Of a stretch of DNA of 64,000 nucleotides, positions 1 to 9,779 are shown piece after piece; within the stretch, counting starts at the first letter, position 1, and the number at the start of each line of letters is the position of its first letter. Source of the stretch: Pseudomonas sp. P818 (GTDB lineage Bacteria; Pseudomonadota; Gammaproteobacteria; Pseudomonadales; Pseudomonadaceae). A model generated the notes under the pieces. It was given only the letters and a program-made list of their open reading frames with translations, had not been told where the DNA came from and searched no databases. The translations under genes were made by a program, and so were the position numbers. The stretch is from NCBI RefSeq assembly GCF_000418555.1, contig NZ_ATKM01000017.1, positions 1-64,000 of the forward strand. Direction: 5' to 3'.

Positions 1-22
1 TGCGATCAGCGGGTTTCTTGTA

Positions 23-124
23 TGGCGCAGCGGACGGGACTCGAACCCGCGTGACGAAAAGTCGCAGGCAAAGAAAAACCCCGGCGTGACAGGCCGGTAT
101 TCTAACCGACTGAACTACCGCTGC
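23..124 (-). tRNA. tRNA-Asp (GTC) with an oversized variable region
   Basis: Read on the minus strand, the acceptor arm (GCAGCGG), D arm, anticodon arm with GTC, T arm (GCGGG/TTCGAGT/CCCGT) and an encoded CCA are all present and match bacterial tRNA-Asp. The molecule is about 102 nt instead of the usual 77. The extra 25 or so bases sit between the anticodon stem and the T stem, where five bases are expected. The insert contains runs of T and only a weak 3-bp hairpin. It could be a damaged or non-functional copy, a processed insert, or a sequence error. It lies 46 bp downstream of tRNA-Val and is probably co-transcribed with it. Confidence 0.8.
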
Positions 125-170
125 GCGTCGGCCGGACTTGCGTCCGAATTCGCTAGCTCTCGAAGTGGGG

Positions 171-246
171 TGGTGGGTGGTGACGGGATCGAACCGCCGA
201 CCCTCTGCTTGTAAGGCAGATGCTCTCCCGGCTGAGCTAACCACCC
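171..246 (-). tRNA. tRNA-Val (TAC)
   Basis: The minus strand gives a 76-nt cloverleaf with acceptor GGGTGGT, anticodon TAC in a CTTACAA loop, T loop TTCGATC and an encoded CCA end. All arms have normal length. It precedes the tRNA-Asp gene in the same direction; a Val-Asp pair is a common Pseudomonas arrangement. Confidence 0.95.
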
Positions 247-334
247 ATGTGCCTTAGCGAGGCGCGCACTTTATGCAGGTGGCGAAGCTAAGTCAACACC
301 CTGCTTGAATTTTTTCTGAAAAAAGCACGCCGCT

Positions 335-808
335 TCAATCCATCTCGCCGCACAACTCGGCAGCCCTCAACAACGCCGCCGTCAGACTGTGGCGCTCCCA
401 GTCGGCAAGCACGGCAAAACGCTGGTTGAACTCCGGCGGCATCAGAGACGGCGCCTGCTGGATCAACTCGCGACCTGCATCGCTGATCAACAGCCATTGC
501 CGTCGACGATCCCGGTCGTCGCGCTGACGCTGCAACAGACCACGCTCCTCGAGGCGATCGAGCAGACCGGACAGCGTCGCGGCCGTCAGGCTGACGCGGC
601 TGCTCAGCACGCTGGCGGTCATGCGGGTCTCACTGGCCAGTACCTGCAAGACCATCAACTGCACGGGTGTCAGCCCGCCAAAACGGGCCAGACGCTTGGC
701 ATGCACCTCCCCCGCCTGCTGCAGGCGCCGCAGCGCCTGGAATAGTGGCATTTCATAGGCCATTACAGATGACAAATCTATTTCAGCAGGAACTTTTTTA
801 GCACTCAT
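335..808 (-). CDS. MarR-family transcriptional regulator
   Basis: A 157-residue winged-helix protein. The helix-turn-helix lies around residues 60-90 (VLSSRVSLTAATLSGLLDRL), followed by the wing RDDRDRRRQWLLIS, the typical MarR signature. The ATG at 808 is preferred over an upstream TTG because it matches the usual family length. It is divergently transcribed from the NAGGN osmolyte cassette across a 108-bp gap, so a role in controlling that cassette or itself is plausible; the ligand is unknown. MarR proteins bind as dimers to palindromes, and inverted half-sites occur in the shared gap. Confidence 0.85.
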   Translation of the reverse strand: MSAKKVPAEIDLSSVMAYEMPLFQALRRLQQAGEVHAKRLARFGGLTPVQLMVLQVLASETRMTASVLSSRVSLTAATLSGLLDRLEERGLLQRQRDDRDRRRQWLLISDAGRELIQQAPSLMPPEFNQRFAVLADWERHSLTAALLRAAELCGEMD

Positions 809-810
809 AA

Positions 811-866
811 ACACCAATTCTTAACAACCAACACTTTGACATGAAAGCATTTTCTTGTTTTGGTGT
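811..866. promoter_or_regulatory. Divergent regulatory region with inverted ACACCAA/TTGGTGT half-sites
   Basis: ACACCAA at 811-817 and its exact reverse complement TTGGTGT at 860-866 lie 49 bp apart in the gap between the MarR gene and the NAGGN cassette. The first abuts the regulator's start codon. Possible operator half-sites; the wide spacing makes this tentative. Confidence 0.3.
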
Positions 867-916
867 AAAAGGCTCGGTCACGAGCCACTCCCCAACGGCA
901 ACACCGGTAAGGAACT

Positions 917-2686
917 ATGTGCGGAATAGCTGGAGAACTACGTTTTGATCGACGCCCCGCGGATCTGGCGGCAGTCGAACGCATCACCCACCACCTGGCC
1001 CCTCGCGGCCCCGACGCCCACGGCTTTCATAGTCAGGGCCCCATCGCCCTGGGCCACCGCCGTCTGAAGATCATGGATCTGCAGGAGGCTTCGGGCCAGC
1101 CGATGATCGACAGCGATCTCGGCCTGTCGATGGTGTTCAACGGCGCCATCTACAACTACCCCGAACTACGCAGCGAACTGGAAGCGCTGGGCTATCGTTT
1201 CTTCTCCGGCGGTGACACCGAGGTACTGCTCAAGGGTTATCACGCCTGGGGCGAGGCCTTGCTGCCCAAGCTCAACGGCATGTTCGCCTTCGCCGTCTGG
1301 GAACGTGACACGCAGAGCCTGTTCATCGCCCGCGACCGCCTCGGTGTCAAACCGCTGTACCTGTCGCGCACCGGCGAGCGCCTGCGTTTCGCCTCGTCGC
1401 TGCCGGCCCTGCTACAGGGTGGCGATATTGCCAAGACGCTGGATGCCGTCGCCCTCAACCATTACCTGAACTTCCATGCCGTGGTGCCGGCGCCGCGCAC
1501 CATCCTCGCCGGCGTCGAGAAACTGCCGCCGGCCACCTGGATGCGCGTCGATGCCGACGGCAGGATCGAGCAGAAAACCTGGTGGACCCTGCAGTTCGGC
1601 CCGCAAGGCGATGAGACTAATTACGGCCTTGAAGAATGGCGCGATCTGACGCTGGAAACCATGCGCGAAGCCGTGGCCATCCGTCAGCGTGCTGCGGTGG
1701 ACGTCGGTGTATTGCTCTCCGGCGGCGTCGATTCGAGCATGCTGGTCGGCCTGCTGCGCGAAGCCGGTGTGGAAAACCTCTTGACCTTCTCCATCGGTTT
1801 CCAGGATGCCGGCGGCGAGCGCGGCGACGAGTTCCAGTATTCGGATCTGATCGCCCAGCGCTTCGCCACCCGCCATCATCAGCTGCGTATCGGCGAGCAT
1901 GAGATTCTCGACCAGCTGCCGCAGGCCTTCCGCGCCATGAGCGAGCCGATGGTCAGCCACGACTGCATCGCCTTCTACCTGCTCTCGCGCGAAGTGGCCA
2001 AGCACTGCAAGGTGGTACAGAGCGGCCAGGGCGCCGACGAACTGTTCGCCGGCTACCACTGGTACCCGCAGGTCGACGGCGCCAAGGATGCCTTCGCCGC
2101 CTACCGCGCGGCGTTCTTCGACCGCGAGCACGACGAGTACGCCGCCTGCGTACAGCCGGCCTGGCTGACCGGCGACATGGCCGGCGAGTTCGTCCGCGAG
2201 CATTTCGCCATGCCCGGTGCCGAGGCGGCGGTGGACAAGGCGCTGCGCCTGGACAGCACCGTGATGCTGGTCGACGACCCGGTCAAGCGCGTGGACAACA
2301 TGACCATGGCCTGGGGCCTGGAAGCGCGCACACCGTTCCTCGACTACCGTGTGGCCGAGCTTTCGGCGCGCATTCCGGCTCGGTTCAAGCTGCCGGAAGG
2401 CGGCAAATACGTGCTCAAGGAAGCCGCACGCAAGGTCATTCCAAGCGAAGTGATCGACCGGCCCAAAGGCTACTTCCCGGTTCCCGGCCTCAAGCACCTG
2501 GAAGGCGCCACCCTCGGCTGGGTGCGCGATCTGCTGCTCGATCCCAGCCAGGATCGCGGCCTGTTCAACCCGACCATGCTCGACCAGCTGCTGACCAACC
2601 CGCAGAGCCAGCTCACACCGCTGCGCGGCTCCAAGCTATGGCAGCTGGCTGCGCTCAACCTGTGGCTGAGTGAACAGGGCCTGTAA
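917..2686 (+). CDS. asnO: N-acetylglutaminylglutamine amidotransferase (NAGGN biosynthesis)
   Basis: A 589-residue protein of the asparagine synthase B type. The N-terminus is MCGIAGE, so Cys2 is the glutaminase nucleophile after Met removal. A class II glutamine amidotransferase domain fills roughly residues 1-210. The ATP-pyrophosphatase loop SGGVDSS lies near residue 270 in the synthetase half. The subfamily is fixed by the neighbours: an acetyltransferase/ATP-grasp ligase and an M42 peptidase follow, which is the NAGGN osmolyte cassette. The enzyme would amidate the dipeptide N-acetylglutaminylglutamine in the cytoplasm to give the neutral osmoprotectant NAGGN. The start is preceded by AAGGA. 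Confidence 0.9.
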   Translation: MCGIAGELRFDRRPADLAAVERITHHLAPRGPDAHGFHSQGPIALGHRRLKIMDLQEASGQPMIDSDLGLSMVFNGAIYNYPELRSELEALGYRFFSGGDTEVLLKGYHAWGEALLPKLNGMFAFAVWERDTQSLFIARDRLGVKPLYLSRTGERLRFASSLPALLQGGDIAKTLDAVALNHYLNFHAVVPAPRTILAGVEKLPPATWMRVDADGRIEQKTWWTLQFGPQGDETNYGLEEWRDLTLETMREAVAIRQRAAVDVGVLLSGGVDSSMLVGLLREAGVENLLTFSIGFQDAGGERGDEFQYSDLIAQRFATRHHQLRIGEHEILDQLPQAFRAMSEPMVSHDCIAFYLLSREVAKHCKVVQSGQGADELFAGYHWYPQVDGAKDAFAAYRAAFFDREHDEYAACVQPAWLTGDMAGEFVREHFAMPGAEAAVDKALRLDSTVMLVDDPVKRVDNMTMAWGLEARTPFLDYRVAELSARIPARFKLPEGGKYVLKEAARKVIPSEVIDRPKGYFPVPGLKHLEGATLGWVRDLLLDPSQDRGLFNPTMLDQLLTNPQSQLTPLRGSKLWQLAALNLWLSEQGL

Positions 2687-2694
2687 ACGAAACG

Positions 2695-2714
2695 GAGCGG
2701 CCCTCGGGCCGCTC
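2695..2714 (+). terminator. GC-rich hairpin after the amidotransferase gene
   Basis: Nine-bp arms GAGCGGCCC/GGGCCGCTC with a 2-nt loop, 9 bp after the stop codon. There is no real T-run, so it is a weak or partial terminator at best and may only stabilise the 3' end, leaving the downstream gene co-transcribed. Confidence 0.4.
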
Positions 2715-2816
2715 TTGCAGGATCAATGGTCGTAGCCCGGTAACCCCGGGATATGTCGCGACTCAATGACGATCCGGCTCAGACCGGACGTAATGAACAC
2801 GGACAGGGACTATTCC

Positions 2817-4556
2817 ATGCGCTCCACTGCCTTCAACCAACGCCTGCTGCGCGGCCAGACGCCCTCCTACGAACGTCTGCAAGCGCGCCTGGCCGAAGAC
2901 CACACCAGTCAGCCCAGCCAGCCGCAGGCCATCCATTGCGGCTGGGGCCGCCTGCTGATCGGCCATACCTACCCGGACCCAACCGTGCTGGCCGAAGCGC
3001 TGCTCAACGAGCAACCCGGCGAGCGCGACATTGCCCTGTACGTCGCCGCACCGCATCAGGTGCTGGCGCATGCCCCCCAGCAGCTGTTCCTCGACCCCTC
3101 CGACACCCTGCGCCTGTGGTTCAGCGATTACCGGCCGGCACGCCGCAGCTTCCGCGGCTTTCGCATTCGCCGTGCGCAGAACGATGCGGACTGGCAGGCC
3201 ATCAACTGCCTGTACCAGACCCGCAACATGCTGCCGATCGACCAGGCCAAGCTCACCCCCTACAACGAAGGCGGCCCGACCTACTGGCTGGCAGAGGACG
3301 AAGACAGTGGCGCAGTGGTTGGCAGCGTCATGGGCCTGAACCATCAGCGCGCCTTCCGCGACCCGGAGAACGGCAGCAGCCTCTGGTGCCTGGCGGTAGC
3401 CCCGCAGTGCAGCCGCCCCGGTGTCGGTGAAGCGCTGGTACGCCACCTGATAGAACACGGCATGAGCCGTGGCCTGAGTTACCTCGACCTGTCCGTGCTG
3501 CACGACAACAAACAGGCCAAGCGCCTCTATGCCAAGCTGGGTTTTCGCGAGCTGCAGACCTTCAGCCTCAAGCGCAAGAACGGCATCAACCAACCGCTGT
3601 TCCTAGGCCCCGGCCCACAGGCCGAACTCAATCCCTACGCACGCATCATCGTCGACGAAGCGCTGCGTCGCGGCATCGAGGTGCAGGTGGATGACGCCGA
3701 GGCCGGGCTGTTCACCCTCAGCCACGGCGGTCGGCGCATCCGCTGCCGCGAATCGCTGTGCGATCTCACCAGCGCCGTAAGCATGACCCTTTGCCAGGAC
3801 AAGCGCCTGACCCACCGTACCCTGTCGCGCGCCGGTCTCAGCGTACCGGCGCAGCGCCTGGCCGCCAGCGCCGAGGACAACGCCACCTTCCTCGCCGAGC
3901 ACGGCTCGGTGGTGGTCAAACCGGTTGACGGCGAACAGGGCCAGGGCGTGGCGGTCGACCTGCGCACGCCGGGTGAAGTGCAGGAAGCCATCGAGCGCGC
4001 CCGCGTGTTCGACCAGCGCGTGCTGCTGGAGAGCTATCACGAGGGCTTTGATCTGCGCATTCTGGTGATCGGCTACGAGGTGGTGGCCGCCGCCATTCGC
4101 CGCCCGGCGGAAATCATCGGCGACGGCCGCCACAGCATCGGCGAGCTGATCGACGCCCAGAGCCGTCGGCGCCAGGCCGCCACCAGCGGCGAGAGCCGCA
4201 TTCCCAAGGACGCCGAAACCCTGCGCACCCTGCACGGTGCCGGTCTCGACTACGACAGCGTATTGCCGGCCGGCCAACGCCTGGCGGTGCGCAAGACCGC
4301 CAACCTGCACACCGGTGGCACCCTGGAGGACGTCACCGCGATTCTCCATCCGGCGTTGCGTGACGCGGCAATCAAGGCTGCCCGCGCCCTGGAAATCCCG
4401 GTCGTCGGTCTCGACCTGCTGGTACCTGCTGCCGATCAGCCGGACCATGTGTTCATCGAGGCCAACGAACGGGCCGGCCTGGCCAACCACGAACCGCAGC
4501 CGACCGCCGAGCGCTTCGTCGACCTGCTGTTCCCGCTGAGCCAGGCGACGAGCTGA
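2817..4556 (+). CDS. ngg: N-acetylglutaminylglutamine synthetase (GNAT plus ATP-grasp)
   Basis: A 579-residue two-domain enzyme. Residues about 110-265 form a GNAT acetyltransferase (GVGEALVRHLIEHG is the acetyl-CoA loop). Residues about 285-575 form an ATP-grasp ligase (VVVKPVDGEQGQGVAVDL, and the metal-binding FIEANERAG near the end). The family acetylates glutamine and ligates it to a second glutamine, giving the substrate of the upstream amidotransferase. The ATG at 2817 is chosen because AGGGA stands 8 nt upstream; in-frame ATGs at 2766 and 2793 lack a better ribosome site. Confidence 0.9.
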   Translation: MRSTAFNQRLLRGQTPSYERLQARLAEDHTSQPSQPQAIHCGWGRLLIGHTYPDPTVLAEALLNEQPGERDIALYVAAPHQVLAHAPQQLFLDPSDTLRLWFSDYRPARRSFRGFRIRRAQNDADWQAINCLYQTRNMLPIDQAKLTPYNEGGPTYWLAEDEDSGAVVGSVMGLNHQRAFRDPENGSSLWCLAVAPQCSRPGVGEALVRHLIEHGMSRGLSYLDLSVLHDNKQAKRLYAKLGFRELQTFSLKRKNGINQPLFLGPGPQAELNPYARIIVDEALRRGIEVQVDDAEAGLFTLSHGGRRIRCRESLCDLTSAVSMTLCQDKRLTHRTLSRAGLSVPAQRLAASAEDNATFLAEHGSVVVKPVDGEQGQGVAVDLRTPGEVQEAIERARVFDQRVLLESYHEGFDLRILVIGYEVVAAAIRRPAEIIGDGRHSIGELIDAQSRRRQAATSGESRIPKDAETLRTLHGAGLDYDSVLPAGQRLAVRKTANLHTGGTLEDVTAILHPALRDAAIKAARALEIPVVGLDLLVPAADQPDHVFIEANERAGLANHEPQPTAERFVDLLFPLSQATS

Positions 4557-4619
4557 ACACTCTCCCCCCGGCCCTTTCCTGGATGCGGGAGAGGGGCAAT
4601 CCGAACGCGAGGAGCCTAT

Positions 4620-5819
4620 ATGCAACAGTTACCCGAACCCGATCTGGACTACATGCAGAAGGTGCTGCTGGAGATGCTCGCCATCCCCAGCCCTACCGGT
4701 TTCACCGACACCATCGTGCGTTACGTAGCCGAGCGCCTCGAAGAGCTGGAAATCCCCTTCGAGCTGACCCGCCGCGGCACCATCCGCGCCACCCTGCGCG
4801 GGCGTCAGAGCGAGTACGAACGTTTCGACCGCGCCGTTTCCGTGCACCTCGACACCATTGGCGCCATCGTCCGCGAGATCAAGGACAACGGCCGTCTCGG
4901 CCTGGCACCGGTGGGCTGCTGGTCGAGCCGTTTCGCCGAGGGCAGTCGCGTCAGCCTGTTCACCGACAACGGCGTGATTCGCGGCAGCGTGCTACCGCTG
5001 ATGGCCTCGGGGCACGCCTTCAACACCGCCGTCGACACCATGCCGATCAGCTGGGATCACGTCGAGCTGCGCCTGGACGCCTACTGCGCCACCCGCGCCG
5101 ATTGCGATTCACTCGGCGTTTGCGTGGGTGATTTCGTCGCCTTCGATCCGCTGCCGGAGTTCTCCGAGAGCGGTCATATCAGCGCCCGCCACCTCGATGA
5201 CAAGGCTGGCGCCGCCGCGCTGCTGGCGTCACTCAAGGCGATTCGCGATCAGGGCCTGCAACCGATGATCGATTGCCACCCACTGTTTACCATCACCGAG
5301 GAGGTGGGCTCCGGCGCCGCCGCTGCCCTGCCCTGGGATGTCAGCGAGTTCGTCGGCATCGATATCGCACCGGTCGCACCGGGCCAGCAATCCAGCGAAC
5401 ATGCGGTCAGCGTGGCCATGCAGGACTCCGGCGGGCCTTACGACTATCACCTGTCACGCCAGCTACTGCGCCTGGCTGCCGAAAACGAGGTGCCGGTGCG
5501 GCGTGATCTGTTCCGTTACTACCACAGCGATGCGCAATCGGCGGTCACCGCCGGCCACGACATTCGCACGGCATTGCTGGCCTTCGGTTGCGACGCCACC
5601 CATGGCTACGAGCGCACCCATATCGACAGCCTCAAGGCCCTCAGCCGCCTGCTCACCGCCTACATGATGAGCCCACCGGTATTCGCCAGCGACGCCCAGC
5701 CGGCCCAGGGCTCGCTGGAGCGTTTCAGCCATCAGCTGGAGCACGATGCACAGATGGAAAGCGACACCCGCGTTCCGCCCGTGGACAGCCTGATCGGGCA
5801 ACACGATCGCGACGCTTGA
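4620..5819 (+). CDS. M42-family peptidase of the NAGGN osmoprotectant system
   Basis: A 399-residue M42/M20-like metallopeptidase. Metal-ligand motifs seen in order are HLDTIG, HLDDKAG, the TEEVG glutamates, GIDIAPV and a C-terminal HGYERTH. GAGGAG lies just upstream of the ATG. Third gene of the cassette with 63 bp spacing. Members of this NAGGN-linked subgroup are thought to turn over the peptide osmolyte after stress; that role is inferred from linkage only. A strong terminator follows. Confidence 0.85.
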   Translation: MQQLPEPDLDYMQKVLLEMLAIPSPTGFTDTIVRYVAERLEELEIPFELTRRGTIRATLRGRQSEYERFDRAVSVHLDTIGAIVREIKDNGRLGLAPVGCWSSRFAEGSRVSLFTDNGVIRGSVLPLMASGHAFNTAVDTMPISWDHVELRLDAYCATRADCDSLGVCVGDFVAFDPLPEFSESGHISARHLDDKAGAAALLASLKAIRDQGLQPMIDCHPLFTITEEVGSGAAAALPWDVSEFVGIDIAPVAPGQQSSEHAVSVAMQDSGGPYDYHLSRQLLRLAAENEVPVRRDLFRYYHSDAQSAVTAGHDIRTALLAFGCDATHGYERTHIDSLKALSRLLTAYMMSPPVFASDAQPAQGSLERFSHQLEHDAQMESDTRVPPVDSLIGQHDRDA

Positions 5820-5860
5820 AGGCGTCGGCGCTTAAAGGCAAAGTGACGCAAAAGGACGAC

Positions 5861-5885
5861 AGGGGAGCATCAGCTCCCCTTTTTC
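5861..5885 (+). terminator. Intrinsic terminator of the NAGGN cassette
   Basis: Perfect 8-bp stem AGGGGAGC/GCTCCCCT with loop ATCA followed by TTTTT. It closes the three-gene cassette and separates it from the hybrid kinase gene. Confidence 0.85.
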
Positions 5886-5977
5886 TGGCCTGCAGTCAGT
5901 GGCCAACCTTCGGGCCGTCGCCAAGCGACGTTGAACATGACTCCCGGCCATTTCCCATGGCCCTCTGAGGTTCACGG

Positions 5978-8728
5978 ATGCCTCGCCTTTATCTGGCTCT
6001 GCTGCTGTTGTGGCTTGCCTGCCCCGCCTGGGCTCTGCCTGCTGCGCCGCTGGACAGCGACGATCTGCGCCTGTCTCTGGGCCCTTACACCGGCTATTAC
6101 GAAGATGTCGACGGCACCCTTGGCCCCGAGCAGGTGCTGGCGCTGGATGACGATGCTTTCCAGGAAGTCGGCGGCGACCATATCAACCTCGGCAAGAACG
6201 CCTCGGCCTGGTGGTTCAAGATTCGCCTGGTCAATACCCTGGAGCGCCCGCTTGGCGGCTACCTGGAAATCAACTATCCGCTGCTCGACCACCTGCAGGT
6301 TTATCTGACCAACCCCGACGGCACCCGCCTGGAACAGGAAAGCGGCGACAGTTTCGCCTTCTCCCAGCGCCCGGTGCAGGTGCGCAACTTCTGGTTTCCG
6401 ATGCAGCTGGAAGCCGGCGTCAGCACGCTGCTGGTTCGCGTGGAAACCACCAGCACGGTATTCGTGCCGCTGTTCTTCGCCACCTATGGTGCCAGCGCAG
6501 CCGCGCAGGAAAACCTGATGGGATTCAACGGTGCGTTCTACGGCGTGCTGTTCGCCATGTTCTGCTACAACCTGTTCCTCTATCTGTCGCTGCGCGAATC
6601 GGCCTATCTCTGGTACCTGGCCTACAACCTCAACGTCGGCCTGCTCGCCGCCTGCTTCGACGGCATGCTGTTCAAGCTGCTGCCCGAACATGTGGCCCTG
6701 CAGTCGGTAAGCATCTACATCCTGATGTACGTGCACTGCCTGATGGCCATTCAGTTCAGCCGTCACTTCCTCCATGCCCGGCAGTATTTCCCGCGCCTGG
6801 ACAGGTACATGCGCCTGCTGATGCTGATCTGTTTCGGCTGCCTGCTGGCGGTGCCGCTGATCGGTTTCGCCGCCTGGAACATCCTGGCCAGCGTCACCGT
6901 TTCCCTGGTCTCGCTGATCCTGCTGCTGATCGGCATCTACGTCTGGCGCCGCGGTGTGCGCTACGGCTCGTATTACACCCTGGCCTGGGCCATTCTGCTG
7001 TTCGCCTTCATCCAGGCCACCACCGGTTCGCTGGGGCTGGAAGTGCTCGGCGTGTTCGGCGCCACGGTGGTGAAGATCGGCGTGACCATCGAGCTGATCA
7101 CCCTGTCCATCGGCCTGGCCGACCGCATCAATCTGCTCAAGGAAGAAGGCTTCCAGTCGCGCCGCGCTGCCGAGCAGGCGGCCTTCGAAAGCCAGGCCAA
7201 GAGCCGCTTCCTGGCCAAGATGAGTCATGAGATCCGCACCCCGTTAAATGGTGTGCTGGGCATGCTGCAACTGCTGCGTGAAACGCCACTGGATCGCAGC
7301 CAACGTTTCTATGTCGACACCATCTCCAGCTCCGGCAGCTCGCTGATGGCGGTGATCAACGACATCCTCGACTACGCGCGCATCGAGTCGGGCAAGCTCA
7401 GCCTCGAGCAGATCGAGTTCGACCTCGAGAACATGATTTCCGAGACCCTCAGCCTGTTCACCGGGCAGGCCCTGGACAAACGCCTGCGTCTCTATGTCAG
7501 CCTGGAAAATGGCGTACCGCGACGTATTCAGGGCGATCCGACACGGCTCAAGCAGGTGCTGATGAACCTGCTCAGCAACGCCCTGAAATTCACCGCAGAA
7601 GGTCATGTGGCGGTCAGCGTCAGCCGCCGCAGCGACAGCGACGGCAAACCGCACCTGGTATTCGCCGTCAGCGACAGTGGCATCGGCATCAGCGAGCAGG
7701 CCCTGGCGCAGTTGTTCGAATCCTTCGCCCAGGGCGACTCCAGCACCACACGCCGCTATGGCGGCAGCGGGCTGGGACTGGCCATCAGCAAGGAACTGGT
7801 GGAAATGATGGGCGGGCGAATCGAGGTGCAGAGTACCCTCGGCCAGGGCACCCGCTTTGCCTTCGACATACCCCTGTTGGGCGAACAGGACGCACCTGAC
7901 GAACTCAGCCGTCTACTCAGCGGCCGTACCACCCTGCTAGCCTCGCTCGACGGCCTGGGCCTGGACGCCATGAGCCGCCTGCTCGGTCGCTGGGGTATGC
8001 GCACCGAGCGCTGCCAGACACCGGAACGCCTGCAGGACTATCTCGAGGATTTCGCGGCGCCACCGCTGCTGGTCCTGATGGCGCCCTGGCCGGGCGGCGT
8101 CAACCACTGGCTCGATTCGATCAGGACCAAGCTGGAGGTGCAGCAGCGCGTACTGGTAATCTGCCCGCCCGAAGCCTGCCAGCAGCTACCGGCGAGCCAG
8201 GGTCTGCGCCTGCAACACCTGGCCCAACCGGTGGCGGTCAATGCATTGCGTCAGGCGCTCACCGAGTTGTACGAAGAGCCCAAAGCACAGGTACATCAGT
8301 TGGTCAGAGACATGCGCAGCGACAGCGGCAATGCCCCCTGCATCCTCGTTGCCGAAGACAATCCGGTAAATCAGCTGGTGGTGCAGGGCTTCCTGAAAAA
8401 ACGCGGCTACAGCGTGCGCCTGGTCACCAACGGCCAGGCCGCAGTCGATGAGTACAGCCGTGCACCCGACGCCGTGCAGTTGATTCTGATGGACTGCGAG
8501 ATGCCGGTGATGGACGGCTTCGAAGCCACCCGACAGATCCGTCGCCTGGAACGCAGCCGGCAGATCGCTCCGGTGCCGGTGATCGCGCTGACTGCGCACA
8601 TCCTCGAGGAACATCGGCAGCATGGCCTGGATGCCGGCATGGACGATTTCCTCGGCAAGCCGCTGGATAGCGGCCTGCTCTACAGCACACTGGAACGTTT
8701 TCTCAAGCGCCCCGGCAACCACGCCTGA
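5978..8728 (+). CDS. Hybrid sensor histidine kinase/response regulator (7TMR-DISM type)
   Basis: A 916-residue membrane kinase. A signal peptide (about residues 1-19) is followed by an extracellular DISM-type jelly-roll domain (about 25-165), seven transmembrane helices (about 185-390), a HisKA domain with the phospho-acceptor histidine in [11 protein letters not shown] near residue 417, an HATPase domain ([16 protein letters not shown] near 600) and a C-terminal receiver with Asp near residue 838 in [14 protein letters not shown] degenerate segment (about 640-780) lies between kinase and receiver. It follows the NAGGN cassette but has its own start after a terminator; the signal and any partner are unknown. 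Confidence 0.92.
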   Translation: MPRLYLALLLLWLACPAWALPAAPLDSDDLRLSLGPYTGYYEDVDGTLGPEQVLALDDDAFQEVGGDHINLGKNASAWWFKIRLVNTLERPLGGYLEINYPLLDHLQVYLTNPDGTRLEQESGDSFAFSQRPVQVRNFWFPMQLEAGVSTLLVRVETTSTVFVPLFFATYGASAAAQENLMGFNGAFYGVLFAMFCYNLFLYLSLRESAYLWYLAYNLNVGLLAACFDGMLFKLLPEHVALQSVSIYILMYVHCLMAIQFSRHFLHARQYFPRLDRYMRLLMLICFGCLLAVPLIGFAAWNILASVTVSLVSLILLLIGIYVWRRGVRYGSYYTLAWAILLFAFIQATTGSLGLEVLGVFGATVVKIGVTIELITLSIGLADRINLLKEEGFQSRRAAEQAAFESQAKSRFLAKMSHEIRTPLNGVLGMLQLLRETPLDRSQRFYVDTISSSGSSLMAVINDILDYARIESGKLSLEQIEFDLENMISETLSLFTGQALDKRLRLYVSLENGVPRRIQGDPTRLKQVLMNLLSNALKFTAEGHVAVSVSRRSDSDGKPHLVFAVSDSGIGISEQALAQLFESFAQGDSSTTRRYGGSGLGLAISKELVEMMGGRIEVQSTLGQGTRFAFDIPLLGEQDAPDELSRLLSGRTTLLASLDGLGLDAMSRLLGRWGMRTERCQTPERLQDYLEDFAAPPLLVLMAPWPGGVNHWLDSIRTKLEVQQRVLVICPPEACQQLPASQGLRLQHLAQPVAVNALRQALTELYEEPKAQVHQLVRDMRSDSGNAPCILVAEDNPVNQLVVQGFLKKRGYSVRLVTNGQAAVDEYSRAPDAVQLILMDCEMPVMDGFEATRQIRRLERSRQIAPVPVIALTAHILEEHRQHGLDAGMDDFLGKPLDSGLLYSTLERFLKRPGNHA

Positions 8729-8792
8729 GTGCACTCGCGGTATGGCGCCCTCTGGCTCTATCATGGGCGCCAACAACCGGAGCCCATTCGCC

Positions 8793-9044
8793 GTGCTGAT
8801 CCCCGCTCACCTGCTGCAAGCCGATACCCTCACCGCCCTGATCGAAGACTTCGTCACCCGCGACGGCACCGATAACGGTGACGAAACCCCTTTGGAAACT
8901 CGCGTGCAACGCGTACGCCGCGCCCTGGACAAGGGCGAGGCGGTGATCGTTTTCGACCCTGACAGCCAGCAGTGCCAGCTGGCGATGAAGCGTGACGTGC
9001 CCCGGGAATGGCTGGACGCCTTGAACGATGCCCTCAATGATTGA
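8793..9044 (+). CDS. YheU-family (UPF0270) small protein
   Basis: An 83-residue protein starting VLIPAHLL, the conserved YheU opening, with GTEVE-like features such as LIEDFVTRDGTDNGDE and the GEAVIVFDP segment. The GTG at 8793 is preferred because the family begins at this motif and GGAG stands about 10 nt upstream; an in-frame ATG at 8763 would add ten non-conserved residues. Function unknown. Its 3' end overlaps the convergent gene by 11 bp. Confidence 0.75.
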   Translation: MLIPAHLLQADTLTALIEDFVTRDGTDNGDETPLETRVQRVRRALDKGEAVIVFDPDSQQCQLAMKRDVPREWLDALNDALND

Positions 9045-9705
9045 CCGTATGTGCCAGCATCACCGATAGCTGGCACAGCGGCCGCCCGCTCTCGGCCTGC
9101 CATTGATTGAAGGCGACCTGCACCGCGGCCAGATCCTTCTGACTGGTGGGTGCCTTGTCGATCACGCCCTGCGCCTTGAGTGCGGCGACCATGTCGTCGG
9201 TAGGGACGAAGGTATCCTTGCCCACCATGCGCAGAAAACGCGGCGCCGACAGCCCGCCGAGCTGGTTGCCCTGCTTGGCCAGGTATTTCCACAGCCCGAC
9301 GATGTCGCTCACCGGCCAGTCGGCGATCAGGGCACCGAAGCTACCTTTCTCACGGCGCACGTCGAGGATGAACTGAGCGTTGCGCGGCACGCTCTTGAGC
9401 TTGCCCAGGTGACGGATCAGCCGCGCGTCCTGCATCAGGTTCTCCAGGCGTTCGGCACCCATCAGCACCACTTTCTCCGGGTCGAAGCGGAAGAATACCT
9501 CCTCGAACGCCGGCCATTTGGCGTCCACCAGGCTGTGCTTGAGGCCGGCGCGGAAGATGCGCAGGCTGATCAGCGACAAGTAGCGGTCATCGCTCAGTGC
9601 ACGCAGTTCGGCATCGCTGCGCGGCTGCGGCAGCATGGCCTCCAGTGCCTTGGCCGAACCGAAGCGATTGAGGCAGAACTCGTGCAGCCACTTGTAATCA
9701 CGCAT
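9034..9705 (-). CDS. DNA-3-methyladenine glycosylase I-like protein
   Basis: A 223-residue soluble protein resembling the methyladenine glycosylase family (Tag-like), with YKWLHEFCLNRFGSAKALEAML at the N-terminus and a helical middle region with WPAFEEVFFRFDPEKVVLM. If the assignment is right it would remove alkylated adenine from DNA. I do not see the N-terminal zinc-site cysteines of classical Tag, so it is a divergent member. It is convergent with the YheU-like gene and lies downstream of the DAHP synthase gene, separated by a palindromic repeat. Confidence 0.55.
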   Translation of the reverse strand: MRDYKWLHEFCLNRFGSAKALEAMLPQPRSDAELRALSDDRYLSLISLRIFRAGLKHSLVDAKWPAFEEVFFRFDPEKVVLMGAERLENLMQDARLIRHLGKLKSVPRNAQFILDVRREKGSFGALIADWPVSDIVGLWKYLAKQGNQLGGLSAPRFLRMVGKDTFVPTDDMVAALKAQGVIDKAPTSQKDLAAVQVAFNQWQAESGRPLCQLSVMLAHTVNH

Positions 9706-9779
9706 GAATCGAATCCTTCATAAAACGGATGACGAAGCCTGCATGCAGTAAGCCGAACACCGCAAGCCCTGCAACAACC

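Noticed and set aside
1412..2497. 361-codon frame antisense to the NAGGN amidotransferase gene
   Set aside because: Shadow of a GC-rich gene: no ribosome site, no family, codon-position bias belongs to the sense gene. The same applies to other long antisense frames, e.g. under the hybrid kinase, napA, purM and the HD-GYP gene.
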